Source: Ulota crispa
Taxonomy: Eukaryota; Streptophyta; Bryopsida; Orthotrichales; Orthotrichaceae
Assembly (NCBI GenBank): GCA_963920765.1
Contig: OY987244.1
Location: 29,058,358-29,122,357 of the forward strand
Length of the DNA stretch: 64,000 nucleotides
Direction: 5' to 3'
Shown: positions 1 to 11,304 of the stretch, one piece after another
How positions within the stretch are numbered: the stretch's first letter is position 1
Layout: each line of letters starts with the position of its first letter
Program-made: the position numbers and the translations under genes
The notes under the pieces: model-generated
Databases searched by the model: none
What the model saw: only the letters and a program-made list of their open reading frames with translations
What the model was told of the DNA's origin: nothing

Positions 1-163
1 CATTTGTCTTTTCTCAACTTCATTATTGTTAACATGCCATTTACAAAGTACTTGCTATAGTAATTTTTGATGAAATTACTGTACCGGCAGTAAGTATTTA
101 TCTAATGTGAAACGTTGAGAAATTAGTGTGGGGCAACCTAAACACAATATTTAGTGTAGTGAC
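1..163. repeat. Dispersed repeat C, copy 1 (partial)
   Basis: The stretch ending in AGAAATTAGTGTGGGGCAAC ... ATATTTAGTGTAG recurs at about 6230-6280, about 31470-31510 and about 49660-49715. It is a dispersed repeat of unknown class. Here it directly precedes MITE A1 and lies in the presumed first intron of ALDH3. Confidence 0.5.
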
Positions 164-165
164 TA

Positions 166-583
166 AGGTAGGAACACCCATAAGCGTGAGTTTAAGGTTT
201 CTAGGGTATGTACCCCAATTGAACAAGCTTGAAAATAATATTGCTAGATTAGCAAGAAGGAATGAAAAATATTGGCATCAATTTCAAAGTTTCAATTGCA
301 AGCATTTGTTCACAAAGATTTTTCAAAGTTTAGAATCACTGAAAATGTAAAGCCATGTGTAAGAGATGCTAAAAACAAGGCTTGTTGGTTCTTAAATAGT
401 GGGATGGGGCACTCAAAATTATCATGTTAATCACCCATAACCATCACTTTGTCACCCATAACCATCACTTCATCACCCATAACCATCACTCCATCACCCA
501 TAACTATTAGATTTTTGTGTCTATTAGGCCCTAACTTGCTAGTGACGCCCATGGGACAGTCACGGTAAGCGGTGCTGCCACCT
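166..583. mobile_element. TA-target MITE, AGGTAG family type A, copy A1
   Basis: The left end reads AGGTAGGAACACCCATAAGC and the right end is a decayed inverse (GGTGCTGCCACCT). TA flanks both sides (164-165 and 584-585). The interior holds the type A mark, a tandem repeat of CACCCATAACCATCACT at about 433-500. It shares its interior with copies at 29741, 43180 and 51665. It lies in the presumed first intron of the ALDH3 gene. Confidence 0.7.
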
Positions 584-657
584 TAGTGACTTCCCCTAGA
601 GAGAGACAGAGAGAGAAAGGACAACGAATGAAAGTAAGGCAAGGCAAGGCAACCAAC

Positions 658-876
658 CTCGGTGATGAAGGATTCGTGTTTGGACTTCCTCAAATCCGAG
701 TGGAGAGCGGCGGCGATGTCGTCGTCGTTCTCCTGCACCAGCCTCACTATGCCTTGCAACTGCTGCATCCGCCACGTGGCCGGCCTCGTGCGCCCCTTGC
801 GTTGCACCGCTCGCAACGCCGCCGCTATCTGCCCCGCATCCCACACCCCCCCTTGCTCGCCATTGCTCGTCATCAC
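658..876 (-). CDS. ALDH3: Aldehyde dehydrogenase family 3, first coding exon (partial gene)
   Basis: The exon encodes about 73 residues that read as the N-terminus of a plant ALDH3 protein. Members oxidise fatty or reactive aldehydes to acids with NAD(P)+. Seen: a basic helix (LRAVQRKGRTRPATWRMQQL, residues 21-40), then QGIVRLVQEN and the family block AAALHSDLRKSKHESFITEV near residues 55-74, which matches the usual AAL-x-DL-x-K-x-x-x-E pattern. The start ATG ATG at 871-876 is preceded by a TATA-like box. The frame leaves the ALDH pattern after ITE, exactly where GAG is followed by GTTGGT, so I place a splice donor at 656-657. The catalytic Cys and NAD-binding exons would lie beyond the left edge of the window. 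G+C content is far above its surroundings, as expected for an exon. Family assignment is confident; the isoform cannot be decided from one exon. Confidence 0.85.
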
Positions 877-919
877 CCCTCACCCCTCACCCAGCTCCCC
901 ACTTCTCCAAACACTCTCT

Positions 920-927
920 CTTTTATA
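920..927 (-). promoter_or_regulatory. TATA box of the ALDH3 gene
   Basis: The minus strand reads TATAAAAG here, about 45 bases before the ALDH3 start codon, followed by a GA-rich leader. A transcription start about 25-30 bases downstream would give a short 5' UTR of roughly 15-20 bases. This is inferred from position and motif only. Confidence 0.5.
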
Positions 928-1779
928 TCTCCAGTGGAGTCCTGTCACAACACAACCCACGCCATTGTTGGTTCTCTCTCCCTTTTATTATGTCTTCTCA
1001 CACAAAAAAAACTAATAAAAAAACCAGAAAATAAAATTTTTAGGCATTTTACAAAGTTAGATAATTATAGATTATTATTTTTATTCAAAAATAAAATAAA
1101 AAAAGCAGAAAATAAAAAATAAATTAAAGTTATTTAGTTGAAGTTATAAAAAATCTAGTTATTATAAAGTTTTATCTAACTGCTGTAAAAAAAAATGAAA
1201 CAAGAATTATCAAAAAACAAATTGTGACAGATGAAATGGTGGTACTCAAACACAAGGTATCCGGTCAAGAATTGTTGCTTTTTCCTAGTAAAGCGTGCAA
1301 TTGATACTTCCAAAGGGTCTGAACTATTGCGGACCTATAGGAGCGCATTTCAGGATAATTTGACATTTTCTGAATAGACAAGTTTAGGTACCCAAGGCAA
1401 CAACCTGATTCAAAGTAAAGTCTCAATGTAAACCATTTTAGGTATGTATTCTTCTCTCTTTTATTGATTTTTTGTTAAAAGGACTTAGTGTAAACCAATT
1501 TATGTATGTATCCCTCTTTCCTTTGTTGGTTTTTTGTTAAAAATACTGAATGTAAATCACTTTACGCATGTATCTCTTTCTTATGTGGTGGTTAACAATA
1601 GAGTTTGACGGATTTTTGGAACTTGCACCATAACACTCTCTTGTAACCAATTAGATTGAGCTGCTTTACTAAACGTTAACAACAAGGCATTAGCAATTGC
1701 ACCACAGCACTCTCTCAGCCAATCAAAATGCAGATGTATTTTTTTATATATATAAGAAGAAGATATTCAAGGTTGTAGT

Positions 1780-2340
1780 TTTATCATGTATCCAAAAGCA
1801 GTAGTGTTTTTTTTCTAGCGACAACCTGTGAGGAAGGACCAATTCCTCTACACCATTGAATCGGTTGTGTTGCCAGCTCAAAAAACGGTGATCTAAATGT
1901 TTTAACACTAATAGAAACATGGTTGGTATAGACTAAGCTAAGCTTCAAGATCCACACTTCGTCTAACTTGTTGTCCATGTTTCTACATGGTGGAAGTAAG
2001 ACAGCTGAAAGGGCGTAAAGAGTGTACATGAGAAGCACACAAGTGGTAGAAGAGACTACAAAATAATAGAACAAGCGACAGAAAAAAATAAAAATGGGGG
2101 CGGGGGTTGAATGTGACACCGTAAAATAAAAGTGAAATAAAAGGAATAAGACTACAGAATAATAGAACAAGTGACAGAATAAAATAGAAATGGGGGTTGA
2201 CTGTGACACCGTAAAATAAAGTGAAATAAAGGAAAATAATACTACAAAATAATAGAACAAGTGACGGAATGAAATAAAAAAAAGGAGGGTTGGGTATGAC
2301 ATAGTAAAATAAAGTGAAATAAAAGGAATAGTCTACAGAG
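1780..2340. repeat. Three tandem units of about 90-98 bp
   Basis: Between about 2054 and 2330 a unit containing ACTACAAAATAATAGAACAAG, a G-run and GTAAAATAAAGTGAAATAAA is repeated three times with small changes. Minus-strand open frames across it (to 1784) are repetitive and hydrophobic (LFYYFVV... repeated) and look like a by-product of the repeat rather than a gene. Confidence 0.6.
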
Positions 2341-2592
2341 AACTTGGTACCTTATACACGAGTTTGACACAGCCCTGAGTGACACTAGCGATTTATGTAG
2401 CACCTCTGTATTAGCAACAATCAAAAGGTATCTCCTGATAAAATATAGCATTATAAGCGCATACCTCTTAAAACTAAAGAGATGTATACACATACTGTTA
2501 TGTACTAGAGAATCATCAATAAAGTAAAAGACTCTCACAAAGCCTGAGTTTTGTGGGATATTTTACTTATAGTTACGGTGGCTGTTTGATCA

Positions 2593-2733
2593 TCAGTCGC
2601 TTTCATTCACAGTCCCATCAGCTGATCCGGCCACAGAAAAGCTATCATAACTTTCTGCTGAACTTGGCAGTGCCCAACTGCTTCTTTGCTCTCCAAAGTA
2701 CCCTCTAAGTACCCCTCTAAAGTACCCTCTGCA
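2593..2733 (-). other. Possible terminal exon fragment, unknown protein
   Basis: On the minus strand a frame following a good acceptor (CTCTCTGACCCACTGCAG) runs to a TGA and ends in the hydrophilic, Ser-rich peptide SSAESYDSFSVAGSADGTV followed by NESD. The composition is less A+T-rich than nearby sequence. I do not recognise the protein. It could be the last exon of a gene whose 5' leader lies near 4000-4370, but no linking exons are visible. Confidence 0.25.
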
Positions 2734-3798
2734 GTGGGTCAGAGAGGGTGTGATCCACTGATTTACAAAAATCACACTATTCGTAATGTAACTAAATTAG
2801 TGCAGGGTTAAATATTAGTAGGAGTTGAAGCTACAACTTGTGCTGAAAAGACACAACTCTTTGGTGACACACATATCACACTTAGAAAGAAAACCAAAAA
2901 AAGAATTGTAATGCTCCTATTATAATGACGTACAAGTTGTCTTCTTAGGTAACAAGGGAAGAGGCTTAACAAAAGGAATCTCAAAAATCATAAAGAGATT
3001 CAAATTTTAGCCCCTCTGCCTAGTTTTTCAAAACAACTAGAAGACAAAACCTTCAATGATTAGATTGACTACCCTTAACTTTAGGCTTACTTCTGAAAAC
3101 CTAGTTTTTTAATCTTCTTAGCAGTCTTGACGCCCCCTTATTATTGCACTCTACTCATTTTGCAATATAATCAATTTTGCATCCTCGCCACAAGGTAAAA
3201 ACAAGGAAAACAACCCTACATCACCTAAAACAGACTCAATCACTCAACATTTAGGAAAACTACACAAGCAAATGAAAGCTGAACCACCATTGATAGCATG
3301 AATGAGTGCAGATCTAGAAGTAATGATAACTATTCAAACTGTACTCATCACAAAGTTAAGCAAAAAAAATTGGCTAATAATTAAGAGAAAGAAAGAAAAA
3401 AAAACACTTCTCTTCTCTTTTATATGCTATTTTATTATTCCTTGTATTATTCATTAAAAGTTTGATTGTCGCCCTCAAACAATCCACTTTCCAATGGGTG
3501 ACCACCCACAGAGACAAACACAAAACACAATCATATTATCAACAACAATTTGAAACAATCCTGCCCTCATGTACTCTTAACAGACATTTCGGATCTAAGA
3601 TGTACGCAACTACTACATACAGTATGTTTCTCTCGAGTATTTCACACTTTCATCCAGCAAGAGATTTTTACAACGGAAACGAGCGAAGGATCTAAAAACC
3701 ACTCTTGAAGGTATGAAATTTGCGCAAAGCATCGACGACTTATTCACACACACCCCCCTCAAAAAAAAGGCGCCTCACAACTGAAACCCTACTAACAC

Positions 3799-3824
3799 AA
3801 AAAAAAAAAAAAAAAAAAAAAAAA
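3799..3824. repeat. Poly(A) tract
   Basis: A run of about 25 A residues. Similar homopolymer runs occur at about 15350-15376 (A), 22690-22709 (T) and 58249-58268 (T). Confidence 0.9.
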
Positions 3825-4022
3825 TTTGCTTCTCTGAAACCCGAGCTACCTGCACAAATCACAACCCCAAAAAACACACACACAGACAGAAAATCGGAAG
3901 AAAGGAAAATCCAAAGCTGCAGTAAACCTCTTCAACGTCAACTCCATTTCCAAGGCCAAAACTTGACTAAAACAATCGATGAGTAAGATTGGTTGAGTTG
4001 GGTTTCGAAAAAGCTTACTTAC

Positions 4023-4372
4023 AGAGTTGCAAAAAGCGGTGATTCAATCGCTCCTCTTCCGAAAATACAGAGGAATTGCAACAGGGGAGAGAGACAGGGA
4101 TTTTTGTTGTCGATCGATCGGCACAGAAAAAGCAGTCTGCGTTACGAGAGCTTGTGCGGGAAAAGAGTCAGTTTTGGCACAAAAGAGTCAGTTTTGGGCA
4201 CAGAAAAGTGGAGGGTGTTGAAGATGTCGGATTAGTGAAGATGGGGGCTTAAAAGGCGGAGGCGAAGATCTTGCGCTTCAATGCTCTCGTTTGTGTGGCA
4301 AAACCTTGCTGGTGCTGCTGGTGCTGGTCCAGGCTGATTTGTCGCGGATTTTCCAGCACGTTTCGGAATTTC
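4023..4372 (-). other. Possible 5' leader exon of a minus-strand gene
   Basis: Read on the minus strand this is a C/T-rich, relatively G+C-rich stretch resembling a plant 5' leader, ending at a consensus donor (CTCT followed by GTAAGT, donor at 4017-4022). A matching acceptor (GATTTGTGCAG) lies at 3850-3860. It contains a 41-codon open frame from an ATG at about 4372, MKFRNVLENPRQISLDQHQQ then a short basic tail, which may be an upstream frame or the true first exon. Plus-strand frames of similar length overlap it, so the strand call is uncertain. Confidence 0.3.
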
Positions 4373-4855
4373 ATGGCTGTGTTGATACTCCACGGACCCC
4401 AGCCACCCTCCTTGTCACCCTAGAGTCATCAAGAGGATGCAACCAATGTCCTCGTTGCCGTGGCAAACTGATCCACATTAAGAAAATGTTTTTGAAAAAG
4501 TGAACCTAAAAAAGGTGTCTGAAAAAAGTGAAAGGTGGAAATGTAAAGATTGGAAGGAATCCATCCCTGATTGTGAGTTGAGCTTTGGCATAAGAATTAA
4601 CATTGTTCACCATGTTTGATTCCTCCCCTTACCCGTGGAGGAATATGCCTCCCTATATACATGGGGAGGATTTAGTTATAGATTCTGAAAGTTGATTGGT
4701 TCTCTACCAGAGCTTGCGAATGGCATTCACTGAGGATCCTCATATTGGGGGAGCAAAACGGACCCCCTAGTGCAGATTAACAATGTTATGGGAGGCATGA
4801 TTGTATAAATCTGATATATTCCATCTAGTGTGCTGAGTAGCTGTACTATATAGTA

Positions 4856-5435
4856 CTCCCTCTGTTTCTGAAAGAAATCCGGATTCATGTTTTTTTTTGT
4901 TTCAAAAAAAAAGAAACATGTCTTAGTCTCTTGAGTTGATTTTTTTTTTGAAATCCTATGCTTATCTCTAAAATGAAATTAACTACTTAACATGTTTGGT
5001 GATATAATTTGGGCTTTCCATGCTTGTTGATTACTAATGTTAACACTACAAACTTGGTTTAGTGATTTTTGTTTGTAAATCTTGCCTATCATTAAGCTAG
5101 GATCATCAATAATATCAACAAAAAGATTTGGTTTCTTTATAGATGGGACTACTTGGGCAACTAGGCTACCTTGTTCTTTACTTACAATTGCATTGACACA
5201 CTTCATATCAATCATTTTTCTAACCATTTGTGACAATAACAAAAAACTTGAAATTTCAAAACTTTGGTACTAATTTTCTCTCCTTTTTAAAAAACCTTAA
5301 TCCTAGAAAAAGCTAAAATTAGGTTTGGAATGGTTTAAGCCTAATATCCAATAAATTTCAATTACAATTTGTTGTTAATATTCCTTAATTCCTCACAAAT
5401 CCTCAAATATGGGTTTCTTTCATAAAGAGAGGGAG
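4856..5435. mobile_element. Stowaway-like (Tc1/mariner) element, 580 bp
   Basis: The left end CTCCCTCTGTTTCTGAAAGA is matched by the inverted right end (TCTTTCATAAAGAGAGGGAG), with TA at 4854-4855 and 5436-5437. These are the classical plant Stowaway/mariner ends. It is longer than most Stowaway MITEs and holds an 87-codon minus-strand frame (4979-5242) that I could not match to mariner transposase, so it is treated as non-autonomous. Confidence 0.85.
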
Positions 5436-6007
5436 TACCAGTTAATAAAGATAAGTAGTTACCTATGTTGTAAGTCAAAGAACTTGCACAAAATAAAATA
5501 TAGTTGGCATTCTTTTTTGTCTTTGCATCCTAGTTTTGTAATTCTTATGCAACCCTAATCAAGCATACCAAAATTGTAGCTCCCAAAAACCTAAATCCTA
5601 TTTTTGGTGAATTGTTTTATATTAAATTCATGATTTTACATGATAATTGGTTGAAAAATATAGGTGATGAATTTTTGAGATTTGATTGCATAGATATGTA
5701 AGAAGCATCCATAAGCACATCTTTTATGCTAAAAAGAACCCCCTTAAGTAACAAAAAAATTATCTACAAAGAATTCAATGTGACTCATGCTATGCCCAAA
5801 TTTTGTAAGATAGATATTTCTCTATAATAATCAGGTTTTGCTATTTGGTTCATATGTTGTGACTAAGTTTATACATTTGAATACAATGTTATGTTTACTT
5901 GGTGAAAAACTAGTTAATTTTTTTTAACAAAGTTCTTAGAATGGCAAAAGAGGGTGTTTGAGGACTTGTTGGAGGGCATTGTACTGTACATTGAATATTG
6001 CATTTGG

Positions 6008-6282
6008 ATTGTATTGACAACTAGGTTGCCTTACCTTGGAAAGTTGCCTCAGGGCTCATCATTTGGCCACTTTGATGCACATGCAACTCTCTAAATACTC
6101 AATTTCACATGATTTATAACTTGGATGCAGCTAAAAAAAATTTCAACAACTTTGTTGTTGTTGCTGAGCCCTTCAAAAGTTGTTTTTGCATGATAAATAT
6201 TCCTGTAGCAACAATAAAAATTTATATAGTGTAGAATGTCAAGAAATTAGTGTGGGGCAACCTAAATGCAATATTTAGTGTA
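6008..6282. repeat. Dispersed repeat C, copy 2
   Basis: Shares extended similarity with 49056-49720, for example CTTGGAAAGTTGCCTCA here against CTTGGAAAGTTACCTCA there, and the ATATTTAGTGTAG end. In the other copy this repeat is split by MITE D1. The class is unknown. Confidence 0.6.
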
Positions 6283-6608
6283 GGTTGAGGGTAGAATTGG
6301 CATAAAATAATCTCTTAAAACTTAGCTGAATTATTTGATAATCATTCTTTAAAAATGCCCAATGTCAAACAAAACAAAAACTGACATGCTTGATATTATA
6401 GAAGTCATTAAACTTAGCTAATTTTGTTCCAAGAGAGCTCAATCTATTGCAAGGCTTGATTCTACTAATAATATTAGTTGACTGTCAAATAATGACACCT
6501 TTTTTTTATAAGATCAAATCTATATCTAATTATTAAGACTGATGCCAAATTAGTTTTTTCTCAAAAGATATCTAATTTGGTTGTTAGCTGCCAAATCCGC
6601 TCTCAACC
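6283..6608. mobile_element. TA-target MITE, family H, copy H1
   Basis: The left end GGTTGAGGGTAGAATTGGCA is inverted at the right (TGCCAAATCCGCTCTCAACC), with TA at 6281-6282 and 6609-6610. A related copy (H2) is nested in a T4 element at 27898. Confidence 0.65.
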
Positions 6609-6625
6609 TATACTAGTGTGTTTAA

Positions 6626-7541
6626 TCCATAAATGTCCAATGCACCCAATCTTGGTGTTCAAAAAATTACAAAAAAACTTTATAATCTTGTTGAAGGCAC
6701 ATATTGGATTGTTTTAAGGGTTTTCATTTTGGAAAAGCTGCACGCTAAAGTTAGCTTTAGTGTTCAATTTTGATTTCTTCCATATCTTATTTCAAATGTT
6801 TTTGGTAGAAGCTAAAGTGCAAGTATATTACGTTTTGTGTCATGATTAGTGTTGTGAATAGTGTCATAAATCAGGTCACAGAGCCTATGACAAGTTGCCA
6901 CATCAAAAAGACGGGCATCAATTTGAGAAAAAAGTGAAGATTTCCCTTGGGCACTCATTTGGGCATTAAGGGTCCTTTTACTTAAATTTTGTCATTTAAC
7001 AAAATCTAAAAGTGCTTTTGGACTAATTTCACTTGGAATGCTTTTGTTATAAATATTAGAATTCATTCATTGTTGAAGATTCTTTCATTCATAATGATTT
7101 TTGGTCAATAACTCAAGCTAAAAAAATTCATTACATTAGGCAAGTTTTCTTTGACAATAGTCTTGTAGGTTCATTTGTGAAACTATGGTCATGGATTTGG
7201 AAAGGGGCCCATTAGTTTTCAAGTGACAATAACAAACACTAAAGCATCCTAAGTGGTTGTTACCCAACTTTGTATCCAAAAGTTGCCAATTTGCATGAGA
7301 AGTTTTAGGCGGCTCCATAAAAAACAAAAAATTCCATACTCATCCACATTCAATCCCAAATATTTTAAAATCCATGTGGCCATTTTGGATTTTTTTGGGT
7401 AGCACCATCTAGAAGCCTTGAAGTTCAAGATTCTACGATTACAATTTTATTTTGATGTTTACTAATGATCTTACAAGGACAATTCAAAAACTCCAAAATT
7501 GCCTTCCAAAAACAAGAAGAACACCCTTGGGCATTTAGGGG
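6626..7541. mobile_element. T4 (TTAA-target) element, 916 bp
   Basis: The left end TCCATAAATGTCC and right end GGGCATTTAGGGG are inverted matches of the T4 ends, with TTAA at 6622-6625 and 7542-7545. The interior is A+T-rich without a recognisable gene. Confidence 0.65.
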
Positions 7542-7626
7542 TTAACGGTTGTTTCACACTATATTTCACGTTTGAACTCTGAAAGTCTAGCCTTAATGCT
7601 AGATTTCAACAATGTTGGATTATTAA

Positions 7627-7883
7627 GAACACCATATTTGTTAATTTGGGAAAAACAAAGGTACCATTTTATACTCCACCTCAAACCCAAAAACTTACTT
7701 TAAACCATATTTGAAAGTATCAGATTCAATCTGAGCCACTAAGATTATTTCCCTTGCAAATCCCTCCTCTCAGGTGAGGGCACGTGTACCAAAAAAAATG
7801 TTGAGCTCGGTTTGAGGTGATCACCTCAAACTTCTTGAAAGTCTTAATATGTGCCATTTTTCCCAAATTAACGAATATAGTGT
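7627..7883. mobile_element. Inverted-repeat element, family G, copy G1
   Basis: The arms ACACCATATTTGTTAATTTG and CAAATTAACGAATATAGTGT are inverted repeats. TTAA stands at 7623-7626 and 7884-7887. It lacks the C-run ends of T4. A related pair of arms occurs at 26176-26445. Confidence 0.6.
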
Positions 7884-8286
7884 TTAACGGCAAATAAATA
7901 TTAAAAAAGATTTTGAATGTTTTGAGTATAAAAATTGGTTGGACTTGATTTTAAAGTTAGATTATTCTTTTTTGTGTGCCAACTCTTGAGTTGTGTCTCA
8001 CCTTCTTGGTGGCAAAACCTCAAAATTTTAATGCCTCCTTGATATTTCTAAGAGAACCTAGGCTTGCGGTATGGGGTGAATTACCAAATCTTGATTTCAA
8101 TGCTTTATCAATCAAAATCTGAGATTTTGATGGAACCTAGTGTGCAAATTCAGGAATATTAGTGGAACTTGGGACATAGTGTGAGTGTTAGCCACATTCT
8201 TGGCTCCATTGACACTTCCATCTTCCATTGAATCCTTATTTTGGCAAAGCAATGTCTATGCTCTTGTAGCAGACCGTTGCATATTA

Positions 8287-8600
8287 AGGTAGGAGCACCC
8301 ATAAGAGTCAAATTAAGAGTTTTGAACATGATGAGTGTTAATAAACAACTAGCAAATTATAAGATCCTATTAGAACAGAAAAATAATGAGTTTGCACTTT
8401 TGAATGTATTATTTTGGGTACTGTGAGAATAAGTTGTGAATTTTTAAAGAGCAAAATTCTATTGCACCCATAACTAACATTACGACTTCAAGTTCACATG
8501 TTGTACATCCTTGTAATTACATCTATTCACTTCCACAAATTTTTCAAGATTTCAGAGGTGACTATTATGGAGACACTAACACTGATGGGTGCTCCTACCT
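8287..8600. mobile_element. TA-target MITE, AGGTAG family type B, copy B1
   Basis: The left end AGGTAGGAGCACCCATAAGA and right end GGGTGCTCCTACCT are inverted, with TA at 8285-8286 and 8601-8602. Length is 314 bp. The type B interior (ATAAACAACTAGCAAATTAT) is shared with copies at 10922, 14068, 39445 and 42947. Confidence 0.85.
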
Positions 8601-9417
8601 TACGAATTGTTGTTATCGTTATCTTTAAAGTATAATGCTTTTCAAAGTAATCTAACTGAAATATTGAAAACGAATCCTTTCACAAAAGCAATGGTTATGA
8701 ATAGAATTTTGGATGTATATCAACCAGGTTTGGTGGATTTCATCCAGTTGAAAAGTGTTCCTCGCACAGTTGATGAATTCATTTTGGCTAATATCTCGTA
8801 ACTTAAAGCGTAGTAGAATTGTAGCTTATCTAAGTTACTGATGTTGTTGTTCATCCACCTATGCAGTGTTGGACTTGGCATTCCAAGGCATTTATGAATT
8901 TCCATGGTTTTCTTAAATACTCTACATTTTCAAGGGCACAACTCCCCCAATCAACTTCCAATTCTAATTTACACTAGTCTAAGTGTCAAGGATCTCTGCA
9001 AGGTTAGCCAATGCGTAAAATAATTTGTTGCAAAGTCAACATCCACAGGGAAAACAATATCGTCCCTCTCTTTCTATAGGCGTTGTGTACTAAAACCAAT
9101 CTGAAAGCTAGTCTTAAGTAAACGTCAAGCCTACTCCCATCTTTCTCCAAATCTCCACTTTCCCTCAATAGTCAATACAAGTCTCAAGGTGGAAAAGCTC
9201 CATTTTTTTACTAACAAAAAAAATAGTAAAAATTTACCACTATTTTGTAATTGTTCAGGTTCACCTAAATCAACTACAATGATAGACACGTTATGGATTT
9301 GTGAGTCCAATTTTGAATTCAAAAATTCCAACTTTCACCTTCGGTGGCAAATTTTCAAACTTTAGCATTTTTCCCAAGTGAAATTTCACATATTCTTCAC
9401 CCCAGGATTCACCTGAA
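8601..9417. other. Stretch without a supported gene
   Basis: Short open frames exist on both strands at 8589-8905. Neither matches a known domain convincingly, and both end at stops within 70 codons. Nothing else stands out. Confidence 0.4.
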
Positions 9418-9652
9418 GGGAAAGATGGGAATTGGGAATGAAAAGATAGGACTTGTGTAAGAAAAGACGGGACTCAGGAAAGAAAAGATGGGACTTGGGA
9501 AAGAAAAGATGGGACTCATGAAAGAAAAGATGATTTTTGGGAAAGAAAAGGCGGGGTATGGGAAAGAAAAGGCGGGGTATGGGAAAGAAAAGGCGGGGTA
9601 TGGGAAAGAAAGGACAGGATTTGGGAAAGAAAAGGTGGGGTTTTAGGAAAGA
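9418..9652. repeat. Minisatellite, about 21 bp unit, about 11 copies
   Basis: A G+A-rich unit GGGAAAGAAAAGGCGGGGTAT is repeated. Three central copies are identical and the outer copies have diverged (GATGGGACTT, GACAGGATTT and similar). Confidence 0.85.
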
Positions 9653-9710
9653 TGAAGGCGGGCCCTTCGCATAGTAAAAAGCTCACCTCCCCATTGCTTC
9701 TAAGCTAGAC

Positions 9711-10475
9711 CTACCCATTCCCAAGCATTTAACGGTTTAGGGTACCGCAAGGTCTTTAACCCCTAGCCGTCCAAGAGGACAAAAATCGTCCTTTCAATGC
9801 CAAAAACACACTTTGAGGGTGGAAAATGATTGCTTTTTTCAAATTTTTTTTCTTGAAAGTGGTTAGAGAGATGTGCCACATTACTGAATGTTAAAAATTG
9901 CTGCTTTCAATACCTCCATATTGTTTTAAACACCAATTTGTAAAGAGATGTACAAGGTCCCTGCTGCCTTTTTTGTGAGGGCAGGATACACTATTGACTT
10001 TTCCTTCTTTTGAGGAGAATATTATCTCTTTTGGACACATGCCATACGTTGTTCAGTGCCCATGAATAGTGCACTCTCCTTGGTTTGAGCCTCGGGTTGG
10101 CCACGAGTTTAGGATCAATCCTTTAAGGGTTAAGAATCCAAGAAAAAAATCCATAGGTTTAGCCTTTCAACAAGCTATCATGGAACATTATTTTTGTGGA
10201 AAAAAATATTGTAGATTATTTTATAATAAAAAGCAAAGTTATAGCTCATAGGGTCCTTGAAAGCAACTCTAGACTAACTTGAAACTGCTTGGATGTGTTC
10301 CTATAACGGCACTTGACAATCCCAATCTCAACCCTCCCAAACCAGCTTAGCAGCTAACATGTGGTAGGATTTGCTTGTGCAGGTAGCATTCATTGCTCCA
10401 CTTTGGGTTCAATAGTGTATGGTGAAATCCTCAAATCTAGGGTGCAAAATTAGGAGCCGCTCAGATATGGATGTG
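9711..10475. repeat. Dispersed repeat J, copy 1, split by a T4 element
   Basis: The parts 9711-9755 and 10134-10475 match 12829-13150 closely, including CCCATTCCCAAGC, GGGTACC and GGATGTGTTCCTATAA. The interval 9756-10133 is absent from the second copy, which marks it as an insertion. The class of the repeat itself is unknown. Confidence 0.6.
9760..10129. mobile_element. T4 (TTAA-target) element, 370 bp
   Basis: Begins CCCCTAGCCGTCC and ends CCTTTAAGGG, with TTAA at 9756-9759 and 10130-10133. The ends match only partly, but the insertion is supported by the uninterrupted copy of repeat J at 12829. Confidence 0.55.
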
Positions 10476-10921
10476 TCTAAGGTAAGCATACCCAATTCCA
10501 ACCACCTAACCAATGCCGTTCATGTGTCTTCCTTGTGGTAATTTTAGAACTGCAATTTAGGGACATTGTAGATAGTGAAAATAAGCTATCTAAGGTAGTC
10601 TACTCATATTCCGTTCAGGCTCTAAAATTGCTCACCTCACCAAATGTACTCTATTGGTACATATTGTTTTTCATAGCCTTTCAACAATGTATATGTGATG
10701 TACATTTGAGGAAGTGGGTGATTTTAGAGACCTATGGCCTTTCCACTTCAAAATTTCATAACTAATTCCACAAAGTTCAAAAATATATGAAACAACTTGG
10801 ATTAGATATCAATTCTTCTTGTCTTTCAAGAAAAATTTACGGAAAAATAGTTCAAGAAGCTTTACCTCCCCAAAATTCAGTTTTAGCCCTTAGATGGATG
10901 GTTTATGAGCACACTAATTTA

Positions 10922-11232
10922 AGGTAGGAGCACCCATAAGCGTCAATCTAAGGGTTTTGAATATGATGAATATTAATAAGCAACTAGCAAATTATAGGAT
11001 CCTACTAAGAATGAAAAAATAATGAGTTTGCAATTTTGAATGTATTATTTGAATGTGAGAATAAGCTGTGAATTTTTAAAGAGCAAGTTGCCATTGTACC
11101 CATAACCACTATCAAAATTTCATGTTCATATGTTGTACATCCTTGTCATTACATCTATTTACTTCCAAAGATTTTCCAAAATTTCAAAGCTGATGGTTAT
11201 GAGGACAGCGTTGCTTATGGGTGCTCCTACCT
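10922..11232. mobile_element. TA-target MITE, AGGTAG family type B, copy B2
   Basis: Ends AGGTAGGAGCACCCATAAGC and GGGTGCTCCTACCT, 311 bp. TA is on the left (10920-10921); the right flank is AA, a likely single mutation. The interior is as in B1. Confidence 0.8.
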
Positions 11233-11304
11233 AATGTCATCCCTAGATTTCAGTTCTAAAGTTACCACTAGGAGGACATATGAACGGTATTGGGTAACTA
11301 TGCT

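Noticed and set aside
433..500. CACCCATAACCATCACT repeats considered as a CRISPR-like or independent satellite array
   Set aside because: They occur only inside type A MITEs, are directly adjacent without unique spacers, and vary in number with each MITE copy.
583..1122. Long plus-strand open frames across 583-1122
   Set aside because: They are shadows of the ALDH3 exon on the opposite strand; only the minus-strand frame matches a known family.
4979..5242. 87-codon minus-strand frame inside the Stowaway element as a mariner transposase
   Set aside because: It lacks the conserved mariner DDD motifs and neighbouring blocks; it may be unrelated filler sequence.
7531..7545. TTTAGGGG strings at many T4 ends resembling the plant telomere repeat TTTAGGG
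   Set aside because: They are single units at element ends and always part of the inverted T4 terminus, not arrays.
8589..8905. Opposed frames that vaguely resemble mariner transposase pieces (PRTVDEFI on plus, GMPSPTLHRW on minus)
   Set aside because: Both strands cannot be right, neither carries catalytic motifs, and the matches are short enough to be chance.
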